From a virus, in IMG/VR virus record IMGVR_UViG_3300009593_000032, positions 1 through 45,154 of that record: a DNA stretch of 45,154 nucleotides, one strand, 5' to 3'. The first letter of the stretch is position 1. Each line of letters opens with the position of its first letter. Positions 21,932 to 30,900 of the stretch are shown piece after piece. Both the position numbers and the translations under genes were made by a program. The notes beneath the pieces were generated by a model. That model worked only from the letters and a program-made list of their open reading frames with translations, searched no databases and was not told the DNA's origin.

Positions 21932-22491
21932 TGGCTATTACAGGTACAAAAGTCCCTCAACAGGGACAAGGCACATTAAAAAACTACTTTGTTAATGATT
22001 GTAGAATTGACAGTATAGAACTTGTTGATTCACCATATCATGACTGTAGTGTGCATTTAAGATTAACTGATACTTCAAATGAGTATAATTATAACTTATT
22101 TGTAAATCAGAATTTCAAAAAAGATAAAGCTGGAGTCGTTCAAGAACTAGCTTATCCTGATAACCTAAATTTACTTTATTTACACACTGATTCAGACTTA
22201 AATGTTTCTGATAATGGGACTGTAAATATAGATGAACTTACTGGAAAAGAAATTGCAGTAATTAATTATCTATCAAATGGTAAATATAAAAAACAAACTT
22301 GGCAAAGAGTTGGTTCTACAAAGGACCACGGAAGTTTAGCAGCAGAGTTTGAAAAGTCAGTTGGAGCTGGGTATCCTAAAGATTTCATTGGATACGAAAA
22401 AGCACAAGGACAGATATCAGCAAAACAAGTAGAAGAAATTCTAATTAATAAACCTGCTGAAGGAAAGTCTGATGATGGGTTACCGTTTTAA
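21931..22491 (+). CDS. Single-strand DNA-binding protein
   Basis: 186 residues: a beta-rich N-terminal domain (residues 5-105, e.g. CSVHLRLTDTSNEYNYNLFV), then a polar linker, then the acidic tip DDGLPF at the very C-terminus (181-186). The tip copies the DDDIPF tail that SSB uses to recruit partners. It overlaps the ERF-like stop and the next start. It protects single strands during replication and recombination. Confidence 0.7.
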   Translation: MAITGTKVPQQGQGTLKNYFVNDCRIDSIELVDSPYHDCSVHLRLTDTSNEYNYNLFVNQNFKKDKAGVVQELAYPDNLNLLYLHTDSDLNVSDNGTVNIDELTGKEIAVINYLSNGKYKKQTWQRVGSTKDHGSLAAEFEKSVGAGYPKDFIGYEKAQGQISAKQVEEILINKPAEGKSDDGLPF

Positions 22492-22760
22492 TGACTGCTG
22501 AAAAGATAGTTATTAAATGGTTGACTAGTCGTGCTAACAGTCCAGAACCGTGGTTTTATTCATACAACCTTGAAGCTGAAGTTCCTACATATGGAAGATT
22601 AGCACATCAAAAGGTTCATACTGCAAGTACATATGCTAGAGCGTTTAGAAAGTTACGTGAAAACAATACTTTAGAACGCTATGCATATAAACTTATTGAA
22701 ATAACAGAAAATAAAAATAAAAAGGTTAAAGGATGGAAAATAGAGAAAATAGATTTGTAG
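22491..22760 (+). CDS. Winged-helix-like small protein
   Basis: 89 residues. Helix (EKIVIKWLTSRANS), then VHTASTYARAFRKLRENNTL (42-61), which looks like the recognition helix of a winged helix, then KLIEITENKNKKVKGWKIEKI as the wing. Similar small wHTH proteins sit beside phage replication genes, but I cannot name one. Overlaps the helicase start by 28 bases, so translation is linked. Confidence 0.5.
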   Translation: MTAEKIVIKWLTSRANSPEPWFYSYNLEAEVPTYGRLAHQKVHTASTYARAFRKLRENNTLERYAYKLIEITENKNKKVKGWKIEKIDL

Positions 22761-24541
22761 AATATGTAGAAAATAATATTTCAAACAGAAATAGTATTAT
22801 ACAACATAGTCTATATAGTCTAACAGAAAAATCTACTTCACTATCTAATAAAGAATCTTATCGTTCATATTATTCATTTGACCAAAGTCTATATGAATAT
22901 GTAGAAAAATATGGAACTGTTAAAAACTATGAAGGGTTAGTCTATGTAGATAGGCTAACTCTTGACATAGATAAACATACAATGAGCGATGAAGCTTTGT
23001 TAGAAACAGTAAAACAATGCATAGAAGAAGTAGAGGAAATAGGAGTTAAAAGAAATCATATTAATTTATGGTTTAGTGGTAATGGATACCACGTAGAATT
23101 ACTTGATGTTTTCGGATTTCAACCAGCTAAGAATGTCCACGAAAAAGTAAAACATACTTTATCTAAATTGTTTGAATTTGGAGATAGTATTTACGATAGA
23201 ACTAGAATAATAAGGTCTAAGTGGAGCTGTAATCAAAAAACAAAACTTCATAAAGTTTACATTCCAATTAAATATTTAGAAGATTTAACTTGGGAACAAA
23301 TACATGAAGCTGCAAAATCAAAAGAATCTTATGAGTTCTTTGCAAATGAATATTCAAATTGGTTTGATGAACTAAATGGGCCAAACGTTATTATTGAGCC
23401 TTATTTGCAACACTTAGTATTAGATTCTCCTTCTGTAATTAAAAAAACAATAAATAAAGTGGGTGAAACTAATTCTGTGGTAACTTGTATGCAACACGTA
23501 TACAATGAAGGCCCAATAGAAGGTTCAAGACATCAAAAAGTTCTTAGATTGGCTAGTAGTTATCAAAGGTCTGGAATGCCGTTCTTGGCTACTCTATCAG
23601 CATTAGTTGAATGGAATGGAGATAGTTTAAGTATTGATGATTTAACAAGAAGCGTAACAAACGTTTATGAACAAAATTATCAATATGGCTGCAATGATGT
23701 AATAATGAATGAATATTGTGATTCAAAATGTATATACTATAAAAATAGAAATTATACATTAGACGTAAAAGGTGTAGATGACCTTGAAGATCAATTTAAG
23801 ATTTACATTCAAAATGACTTTTCAAAACGTTCAATCGATATGGCTGAAATATGGAAAGTTCCTTCATTTGAATTTAAACCAGGAGAACTTGTAGTATTTT
23901 CAGGTGATACTGGTATGGGGAAAACAGCATTTGTTCAAAACATAGTAACAAAAGCTAAAAAAGATACATTGTTTCTTTCATTAGAAATGCCTGAATATCT
24001 TACTTGGAGACGATTTGTACAAATTGCTACTGGTAAAAATAAAGAATGGGTTAATAATGCATATACAAGCAACGATAAAACTTCTTTCAAGGAGTTGTTA
24101 AGACATATTAAAATATTATCTATACAGCCTGAGTTAGAAGCTATCAAAAAAATAGTTGCAGAAAATGCTCCCAATGTTCTTGTAGTAGATACTACTGAAG
24201 ATGTTCAAGTTCAGTATAAGCAAGGTATAGAGAAACAAAATGCTGTAATCGAAGGATTGAGAGACATTGCAGCTAGAAATAATACTATAATATTTGCTAT
24301 TCATCATATAAACAAATCAAGTGCTATGGGTGGAAACTTAGGTTTACATTCATTAAAAGGTTCGTCTAATGTTGTTCAAAAAGCAGATAAAGTAATCCTA
24401 ATCAAAGGACATAGAGATGAGATGTATAGAAATGTTGAATCTGTTAAATCTAGAGATGAAGGAGCATTCGAAATGCTTTCTATGTTCAATTATGAAACAA
24501 TGACTTTTGAAAAAGTCGAACATGAAAGGCTACCAATATGA
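22733..24541 (+). CDS. Primase-helicase: AEP-type primase fused to DnaB-like helicase
   Basis: 602 residues. N-terminal archaeo-eukaryotic primase motifs: LTLDID (75-80, metal), FSGNGYH (114-120, sxH motif) and RIIRSKWSCNQKTKLHKV (158-175). A primase C-terminal helical region follows (GSRHQKVLRLASSYQRSG, 264-281), then cysteines C320, C329 and C333 (GC...YCDSKC) that could bind zinc or an Fe-S cluster. RecA-like helicase: Walker A GDTGMGKT (391-398), Walker B NVLVVDTTED (481-490), then FAIHHINKSS. One chain should therefore prime and unwind at the fork. It overlaps both neighbours. Confidence 0.85.
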   Translation: MENRENRFVEYVENNISNRNSIIQHSLYSLTEKSTSLSNKESYRSYYSFDQSLYEYVEKYGTVKNYEGLVYVDRLTLDIDKHTMSDEALLETVKQCIEEVEEIGVKRNHINLWFSGNGYHVELLDVFGFQPAKNVHEKVKHTLSKLFEFGDSIYDRTRIIRSKWSCNQKTKLHKVYIPIKYLEDLTWEQIHEAAKSKESYEFFANEYSNWFDELNGPNVIIEPYLQHLVLDSPSVIKKTINKVGETNSVVTCMQHVYNEGPIEGSRHQKVLRLASSYQRSGMPFLATLSALVEWNGDSLSIDDLTRSVTNVYEQNYQYGCNDVIMNEYCDSKCIYYKNRNYTLDVKGVDDLEDQFKIYIQNDFSKRSIDMAEIWKVPSFEFKPGELVVFSGDTGMGKTAFVQNIVTKAKKDTLFLSLEMPEYLTWRRFVQIATGKNKEWVNNAYTSNDKTSFKELLRHIKILSIQPELEAIKKIVAENAPNVLVVDTTEDVQVQYKQGIEKQNAVIEGLRDIAARNNTIIFAIHHINKSSAMGGNLGLHSLKGSSNVVQKADKVILIKGHRDEMYRNVESVKSRDEGAFEMLSMFNYETMTFEKVEHERLPI

Positions 24542-24732
24542 TAGATAATATTATTAAGGTTAGAACCCTGAATGAAAAAGGCATAACAATGCAAAAGGTA
24601 ATATTGTTTTTATTTATACACTTTGGAGTTGCATACTCTAGTATAAAAGGAGAACATTTATCTTTTAATTTCGGGTTTGGACCAATGGAATTTGAATGGA
24701 GTATACGCTTATGGCTCACAGAAACAAGGTAA
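24538..24732 (+). CDS. Small hydrophobic protein
   Basis: 64 residues if started at the ATG overlapping the helicase stop (ATGA). An alternative start at 24589 (AAAAGG upstream) gives 47 residues opening with a signal-like stretch MQKVILFLFIHFGVAYSS. The inner start yields a likely secreted or membrane-anchored peptide. It overlaps the nuclease gene. Function unknown. Confidence 0.45.
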   Translation: MIDNIIKVRTLNEKGITMQKVILFLFIHFGVAYSSIKGEHLSFNFGFGPMEFEWSIRLWLTETR

Positions 24733-25055
24733 GAGGAAACAACCTTGAGAGGGAATGCGTAAACCTAGCTAAAGAAGAAGGGCTCTCAGCAAAGAGAGCC
24801 TATGCTTCTGATGGTAGGGCTTTAGGCAAGTCTGAAAAGGTTGATTGTATGGTTGAGGAATACTGCATACAGGCTAAAAGAAGAAAAAAAATAGCCCAAT
24901 GGTTATATCCAGATAATCACGCTGAAGATGTAGACATCGTAGTAACAAGGATGGATAGAAAAGAGGCGTTAGCAGTATTGCCATACAAAGAATGGATAAG
25001 ATTAATTAAGATAGAAAAGGAGTATGAGAATGGCAAAAGCAAGCCTAACAAGTAA
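24711..25055 (+). CDS. Hjc-like PD-(D/E)xK Holliday junction nuclease candidate
   Basis: 114 residues from ATG at 24711 (GGAG nine bases before); an upstream in-frame ATG lacks a site. Motifs: helix with conserved acid RGNNLERECVNLAKEEG (8-24), a basic KRAYASDG turn, then KVDCMV (D45) and CIQAKRRKK with Q54 and K56. The E...D...QxK layout is the PD-(D/E)xK core of archaeal-type Hjc resolvases and phage relatives. It would cut branched intermediates before packaging. Position after primase-helicase supports this. Confidence 0.6.
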   Translation: MAHRNKVRGNNLERECVNLAKEEGLSAKRAYASDGRALGKSEKVDCMVEEYCIQAKRRKKIAQWLYPDNHAEDVDIVVTRMDRKEALAVLPYKEWIRLIKIEKEYENGKSKPNK

Positions 25056-25263
25056 AGAAATAGCAGAACTTATGAAGGGATTGTCTCAACTTATATCAGT
25101 GCAACGAATAGTTAAGAATCTAGACGTAGAAACATTGACAGATGTAATATATAAGTTTGAAAACCCTGGGAAATCAGATAAAGAGATAATACGAGAATCA
25201 GAAGATTCATACGATACATTCGCACAACCACGTGTAGGAAACTGTGAGTGTTGCGATGATTAA
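25030..25263 (+). CDS. 77-residue protein with cysteine tail
   Basis: Start at 25030 chosen because GGAG is seven bases upstream; the ATG at 25024 is too close to it. Helical (LTSKEIAELMKGLSQLISVQ), then acidic, ending NCECCDD with three cysteines. Overlaps the nuclease end and the next start. Unknown. Confidence 0.5.
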   Translation: MAKASLTSKEIAELMKGLSQLISVQRIVKNLDVETLTDVIYKFENPGKSDKEIIRESEDSYDTFAQPRVGNCECCDD

Positions 25264-25405
25264 ATTTACAAATGAAGAACTTTTGATTATACGATCTGCA
25301 CTATTGAACTTTAAAAAAGCACCGTTTGTATCTAATGAAGAACAAATGGTAATCAAAAGAATAATAGAAAATATATTCAATAACCTGTTTAAAGAAGAAA
25401 AGTAA
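25256..25405 (+). CDS. 49-residue last gene of the early block
   Basis: ATG at 25256 overlaps the end of the previous gene. Sequence opens MIKFTNEELLIIRSALLNFK and is helical throughout, ending FKEEK. The layout (TNEEL..IRxAL..) resembles short phage helical proteins of unknown role. It is followed by the convergent, structured end of the block. Confidence 0.5.
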   Translation: MIKFTNEELLIIRSALLNFKKAPFVSNEEQMVIKRIIENIFNNLFKEEK

Positions 25406-25406
25406 A

Positions 25407-25656
25407 ATTATCCCTTTCCATAATACGCTTTAAAAGGAAGCGGGTGGGTATCCAATCCCATTCTTACTCTTTATATTAAAGCAAATACTGTTAATTTGGT
25501 TGGCTACTTAAAATAACAATAGGAAAGGGATAAAATTTAAAAAATCCAAAAAAAAGATTGCGAGAATAGGGCTTAAAGGCGTTAAAATAATATAATTGAT
25601 ATAACTATAGGCTAAACAAAGATAGTTTCGTCAGATATTGTTTTAACGTCTATTCT
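25407..25656. terminator. Convergent block end with two long stem elements
   Basis: Element 1: TTATCCCTTTCC / GGAAAGGGATAA (25408-25419, 25522-25533) is a perfect 12-bp stem enclosing three hairpins (CGCTT / GAAGCG type, TGGG / CCCA, CTTTA-TAT-TAAAG). Element 2: AGAATAG plus CGTTAAAA (25563-25569, 25580-25587) pair with TTTTAACG and CTATTCT (25641-25648, 25650-25656), reaching into the stop of the minus-strand gene. Plus- and minus-strand blocks meet here, so termination in both directions is expected, though there is no classic hairpin plus long U-run. Confidence 0.5.
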
Positions 25657-27887
25657 TCAATTTCTTCGTTTTGAGCGATACGTTCAGCTCTATCTTTCTT
25701 AACTTTCTGTCCAATCCTATGAATAGGTATACCAGTTAAGAAATCTACAGCCATTTCTGGATTCTTTTGAGTTCTATATATATCTCTTATCATTCTACCA
25801 CCTGGTGCGTATGTAGCTAAATTGAATTGGACGAAATTGTCCCAGTCATTTGTCATTAAGCTCTTTAATGGAGGTAAAACAAATCTTGCTATTGGGGGTG
25901 TTACAATTTGTAATGGTGCTGCAGCTGTTGTAGGCCACTGACTGAAGAAAGCTCTTTCTCTATCTTGAGCATCTCCAAATAACCACTGTGACGTATCTTG
26001 AAGCCAGGACATTGGAGGCGATAAAGCATATTCAAACAAAGTACCTGCATATATAACAGCCATAGCCATACTCATCATATCTGCCGTTAGCTGCCTTTGT
26101 GCAACTTCAGTAGAGTTAGTTTGATTAAACCAATCTGAGTATTTTCCTTGCTTATATAAATGTCTTCTTCTTTTTACACTATTCCAAGCATAAGGATGGA
26201 AACGAGTCATTACACGACCTAAAGAAGTATTAGAGTATGCTGTTCTAAAAGCAGAATGATAAACATACTGAGAAGCAATAATTCCTCTTCTAGCAACCTC
26301 TAACAAAACAGGTGAATCAAAAGCAAGTTCTGCTGTTAAAGGCTCAAAGGCTCTACGAGCATTTAAATAGTGAGCTAAAGCTGCAGTTCTTCTAAGCTTT
26401 ATTTCAGAAGTTCTCATAAAATAAGAACCAAACTTCATAACGGCGTCATCTATATTGTATTTTTTACCTAATTCTATTATAGTTCCATTTCTTACTTTTT
26501 CTAGCTCTGACGCATTATTTGCTAAATCAGGATTTTCATTTATTCTTCCAAATATCTTTCTAATTACTTCTTTAGCAAATTTTCTTTGATTAGCAGTTTG
26601 AAAGTTTTTATTGATTCCAGCTTCTTCTAGATACATACCTTCTAACATACCCTCTTTAGCTAACCAAGCTTCAATATCTCCCATATTATTGAAAGGTCTA
26701 TTTTCAGTTTTTCTTTTTCCTGTCTTAGGATTTATAAATGAATGCTTAAATGTTGCATCGCCAAACACTTCATTCAATAAATACTTTTCACTCATAGAGT
26801 TTTTAAAATGCTCCCAACCAGTGTCAGCATAAATATTAGTTCCACCACCGTAAAAATTAGCTAACATAGTTTTAGGGTGAAATAGCAATGACAACATTTC
26901 AAACTTACCTTCTAAATTACTCCAAGCTTTTACTTTTCTAGCTAAAGCTATTCTTCTAGCTTCTTCAGATACTTTAATTTCTACTCCTCCTGGTCCTTTT
27001 TCAGCAGTTTTAGGCCCTCTTAATTCTTTGAACATACTAAACTGTCCTTGTTCATATCCAAACAACCTACCTATTCTTTCTTCTTGAGTTCTTAAGAAGT
27101 TAACAGCAGATTCATCTGATGTAAAGTTGTATAAAGTTCCAAATCTTTTAATCTTATTAATATTTTTACTATTACTTAACTCTATAGCTTTTTCCATTCT
27201 ATATTCTTGTATAGCATCTCTTAATTGTTTTCCTTTTAAATCCCTTCCAACTGTTTCATACCAGTGATAATCTGGGGCAATATGATCTTCAACTAATTGT
27301 AAAAATCTTCTATGCTTATAAGGCAGCTTATCTTTTTTCTCTAATTTTAAGTTTATAAAATCGTTTAACACCTTAACTTCACTCTTTTTTATACCATTAA
27401 TATCTAAACTTCTGAAAGTAGGTAGATTTAACATTGTTTGTAATTGGTCTCTCATCCAGTTACTCCATGCCATAGTGTGGTCAATATCTTTAATTGCATT
27501 AGTTTCTATAAACTTATCAATAACCATAGTTCCACGAAGACCAGCCAAATTATCTGTATAAGCTTTTGTCATGTTTTTAGCGTATATCTCTAGAACATCT
27601 TTGCTCTTAGAATATCCTGGCATAACATTTTGAGAACGAGCCATCTGAGCACCTACCCTAGTACCTCCTATTGCAGGTCTATGTCCCTGTACAAAGGTTG
27701 CCATAGAATCTGACCATCCAGCACCTTCTTGTTGGAATCTTTGTAGACTTTGACCGAGACCTTTAGCGTAGTCCGATAACATTAATTTTCTAACTTCATG
27801 TATTGTCCAAACTTTCTTTGTTTCAGGATTAATAACTTCACCATCTAAAAGAACTCTATATTTTCGACCGAATTGCTCTTTGTTCAT
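25650..27887 (-). CDS. Large ejection-type virion protein (partner of the giant protein)
   Basis: 745 residues, basic and helical. The C-terminal third has hydrophobic segments (MMSMAMAVIYAGTLFEYAL near 605-625) followed by WLQDTSQWLFGDAQDRERAF and a proline-rich PIARFVLPPLKS. This layout is like the last domain of phage large polyvalent/ejection proteins. It starts 18 bases after the giant gene stop, with a weak ribosome site, and ends the right block. Possibly a detached C-terminal part of a once longer giant protein. Role in DNA ejection or membrane passage is inferred. Confidence 0.55.
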   Translation of the reverse strand: MNKEQFGRKYRVLLDGEVINPETKKVWTIHEVRKLMLSDYAKGLGQSLQRFQQEGAGWSDSMATFVQGHRPAIGGTRVGAQMARSQNVMPGYSKSKDVLEIYAKNMTKAYTDNLAGLRGTMVIDKFIETNAIKDIDHTMAWSNWMRDQLQTMLNLPTFRSLDINGIKKSEVKVLNDFINLKLEKKDKLPYKHRRFLQLVEDHIAPDYHWYETVGRDLKGKQLRDAIQEYRMEKAIELSNSKNINKIKRFGTLYNFTSDESAVNFLRTQEERIGRLFGYEQGQFSMFKELRGPKTAEKGPGGVEIKVSEEARRIALARKVKAWSNLEGKFEMLSLLFHPKTMLANFYGGGTNIYADTGWEHFKNSMSEKYLLNEVFGDATFKHSFINPKTGKRKTENRPFNNMGDIEAWLAKEGMLEGMYLEEAGINKNFQTANQRKFAKEVIRKIFGRINENPDLANNASELEKVRNGTIIELGKKYNIDDAVMKFGSYFMRTSEIKLRRTAALAHYLNARRAFEPLTAELAFDSPVLLEVARRGIIASQYVYHSAFRTAYSNTSLGRVMTRFHPYAWNSVKRRRHLYKQGKYSDWFNQTNSTEVAQRQLTADMMSMAMAVIYAGTLFEYALSPPMSWLQDTSQWLFGDAQDRERAFFSQWPTTAAAPLQIVTPPIARFVLPPLKSLMTNDWDNFVQFNLATYAPGGRMIRDIYRTQKNPEMAVDFLTGIPIHRIGQKVKKDRAERIAQNEEIEE

Positions 27888-27905
27888 CTTTGAAATATTT
27901 ACTTG

Positions 27906-30900
27906 CTATGACTTAATAGACCTTTCTATCCATGCGTCAATATTTGTTTTATTTTTACTAAAATCTAAGTGTCCCTGGAAATGCCAATATGGGTCAGCTT
28001 TACCGTTTTTAGTTATTAGTGACATTAAACTTGATTCCATAGGTAATGCTTTTCTAAAACTTTTAACAAAATTCAATATTTCTTTTGTGTGAGTAGCTTC
28101 TCTTGCTGGGTCAAACTCTGGAAACTTTTCTTTAACATAGTTTAAAAGCTCATATTCATAACGATACATTAGCAATTCATTCATACCAATAAGATTTCCA
28201 CTCTTTTTACTCCCCTTAGGTGCCATTAACGCTTCTACAATATCTGTTATACCGTGCTGTTGAGTCTTATATCTTTTATTAATCTTTTTATAGTCAATAA
28301 ATTGGTATCTATTTCCATCCTTATCTATATAAGTATGCATTACATCATCTAATGTCTTCTTAGTAAACTTATATTCTTTACCATTACTATCTAATTCCAT
28401 ACCTTTTGTAATTAATTGGTCAACAAACATTTGGTATGTATCGGTAATTTTATTGTTAAGCAGCTTAACTAAATCTTCTGGAGTTATGTTCTTTCTTTTA
28501 CCAGCACCAGCAGCAATATCTTTAATTTCAAACGTTGAATGTTCTTTTGCAATCTCTTCAAGTCTCTTTTTTGACCTATTAAAGGATTCTTCAAACATAT
28601 CCCTAGATTCTTTTTTATAGAAAGTTTTTCTTCCACCAAATTCTCCATTATCATATACACGATAGTCTACTGCTATCTCCATCATTTCATCCATATAATC
28701 TTTTAAAGGACCTTCTACATCAAGCTCTCTAAATCTTTCTTTTAAATCTTTTTGAAAGAAATCCTGGAACGCAGCAGAGAATTTTCTAGATTCATCTACT
28801 TGTCTTCTTACTAGTTCGATTGAATTAGTAGGTGCTACATAAGTTCTTTTTCCAATTACAACCTTACCCTCAATAACATCTTCTATAATTTGCTCTTGAA
28901 CTTGATGTTCTAACATCTCTCTTGGCTCTAGATACTTTTTACCTACATGCTCTGTGAAGAAATAAAAATAAGCTTTGTCAAGCCAGTTTTTAGGTCTCTC
29001 AATCTTCTCGCCTTTTTTTACCTTAATCTTTCTTTCAGTTGTCCATTTTTTAAACTTCTGGTACATATTAGTAGGTTTTAAATATAGGTCTTCTAACATA
29101 TTATTAAACATTCTCAGATCGTTTCCGTTCATAAGTTGAATTGTTTTACCAATATAAGGCCTACCAGTTATACCTATATCAACACCAAACTGAGCAAAAA
29201 GACCTTCAACTGTTTCTGCTATTCTAGGGTTTTTATCAACAATGTCTATAAATCTTTTTAACTGCTCTAACTGAACCTCATTAATAACAGAGTTACTTAA
29301 GTCTATATCTCTTGTTAAATCTACTATATTTAAAGGAGTAGAGCCTTTTCTATCTAACCATTTAACTCTTTGCTCTGGAGATAACTGATTTACATAAGAG
29401 ACAATAGAGTCTTTAATATTCTGATTTAAACTAATATTGCTTTTTTGATTTTTGATAACAGCTGCGACAAAATCTATACCTTCAGCGTCTGTAATAAACA
29501 CCTCTTTCTTAGGGTCTGGCTTAGAAACTTTTTTAATTATAGGTTTACCGTTCTTGTCATAAGATACATTATTAACTATTTGCTCTTTAGAAATTGTTAC
29601 ATTCTTAGGAATAAACAAAGAAGAGTCAGCACCTTTTAATGCTTTTTTAACAGCAGATTCAAACTCTACTGGAGTTCTATCTACCTCTACAACTATAGCT
29701 TCTCTACCTTCAGGTGACTTTAAGTTCTTTACCATACCATAGTCAATCATATCCCTGAGGCCTTTTATAAAGTTTTGTTTATGTATAAGTGGAATAGAGT
29801 CACTCTTAAGCAAGTTTGGTCTTTCAAGCATAGTCATTCTAGTAGAACTAATAAGTCTTTTAAAAATGTCTACAGCTGTAGCACTGTTACTGTTAAACCT
29901 CCCACTATTCATAATACTTTTTAAGTCGTTTAATCTATTTTCTATATGATTAGGTTGCTTAGCATACATTTCCATAACTTCTGGAAGAGTTTTATATTCA
30001 TTTTTTTGAGTATTTCGATTGAACACCTTTACTTTTCTGCTAGTTAAATCTAGCTTCCCTAAAGGGGATTCAGATTCTTTACCAAAGCCAAAGTTTAGTT
30101 CTTGGTTCATATTTTTATAAAAAGATTCTATCTTTTGCTTACCTGCAGATATATTTGATAGCATCATATGACTAAATATCTCTTCAAATGCATCGATGTG
30201 TTTTTTATTCTTAAGTCTTTTTTCTCCTATATAAGGAAGATAGTCTTCTTTATATCTTTTTATAGCCTCATGGATATTAAAATCATTTTGAGGTAGTTCT
30301 TTGCCAGATTTGAATTTAGCTAAGTCAGAAGCTTTTATCATCCAAGAAGTATTAATAATTTCAGTTAATTTATCCTCTATTTGTTTTTTGCTAAAACCTT
30401 CATCTATCAAGTTTCCTTTTTTCCCTTGGTCTAATAATCTAGAAGCCATCAATTCTAGTCTAATAGCACTTGCAGCACTTGCAGCTTGATAGGCTATGGC
30501 CTGACTTTTTTGAGCCCCATTCATTAGGTTTGGAGCTATTGAATCAATCATATTAAATACTTCAACAGCTTTATCGGTACTCATTCCAGACTGTTCTATT
30601 AATTCTGTAATTTTAATCCAAGACTCTACTTCGGGACTTAATACTCCATTCTCCCTCAATTTGCTTAAAACAGGACTGTTCTTACTATTTTTTAAACCCT
30701 TTAACAAGTTAGAAAACAAAGTAGGGAGATTAGATGAAGGAAATATCTCAGGATTAATGTGCATAGAAGCCTCTCTAAACATACCAATTCTAAGTCCGTT
30801 CGCAATGTCAGTTAAAGAATCATTTAAATAAACATCTGCAACCCCAGAATCCTTTGTCATTTGAGTTAAAAATACATCTCCCTTTTCGCTTATTTCATTT

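Noticed and set aside
22806-22830. Extra copy of the CTATATAG operator in the primase gene
   Set aside because: CATAGTCTATATAGTCTAAC is not a full palindrome and lies in coding sequence; likely chance in AT-rich DNA.
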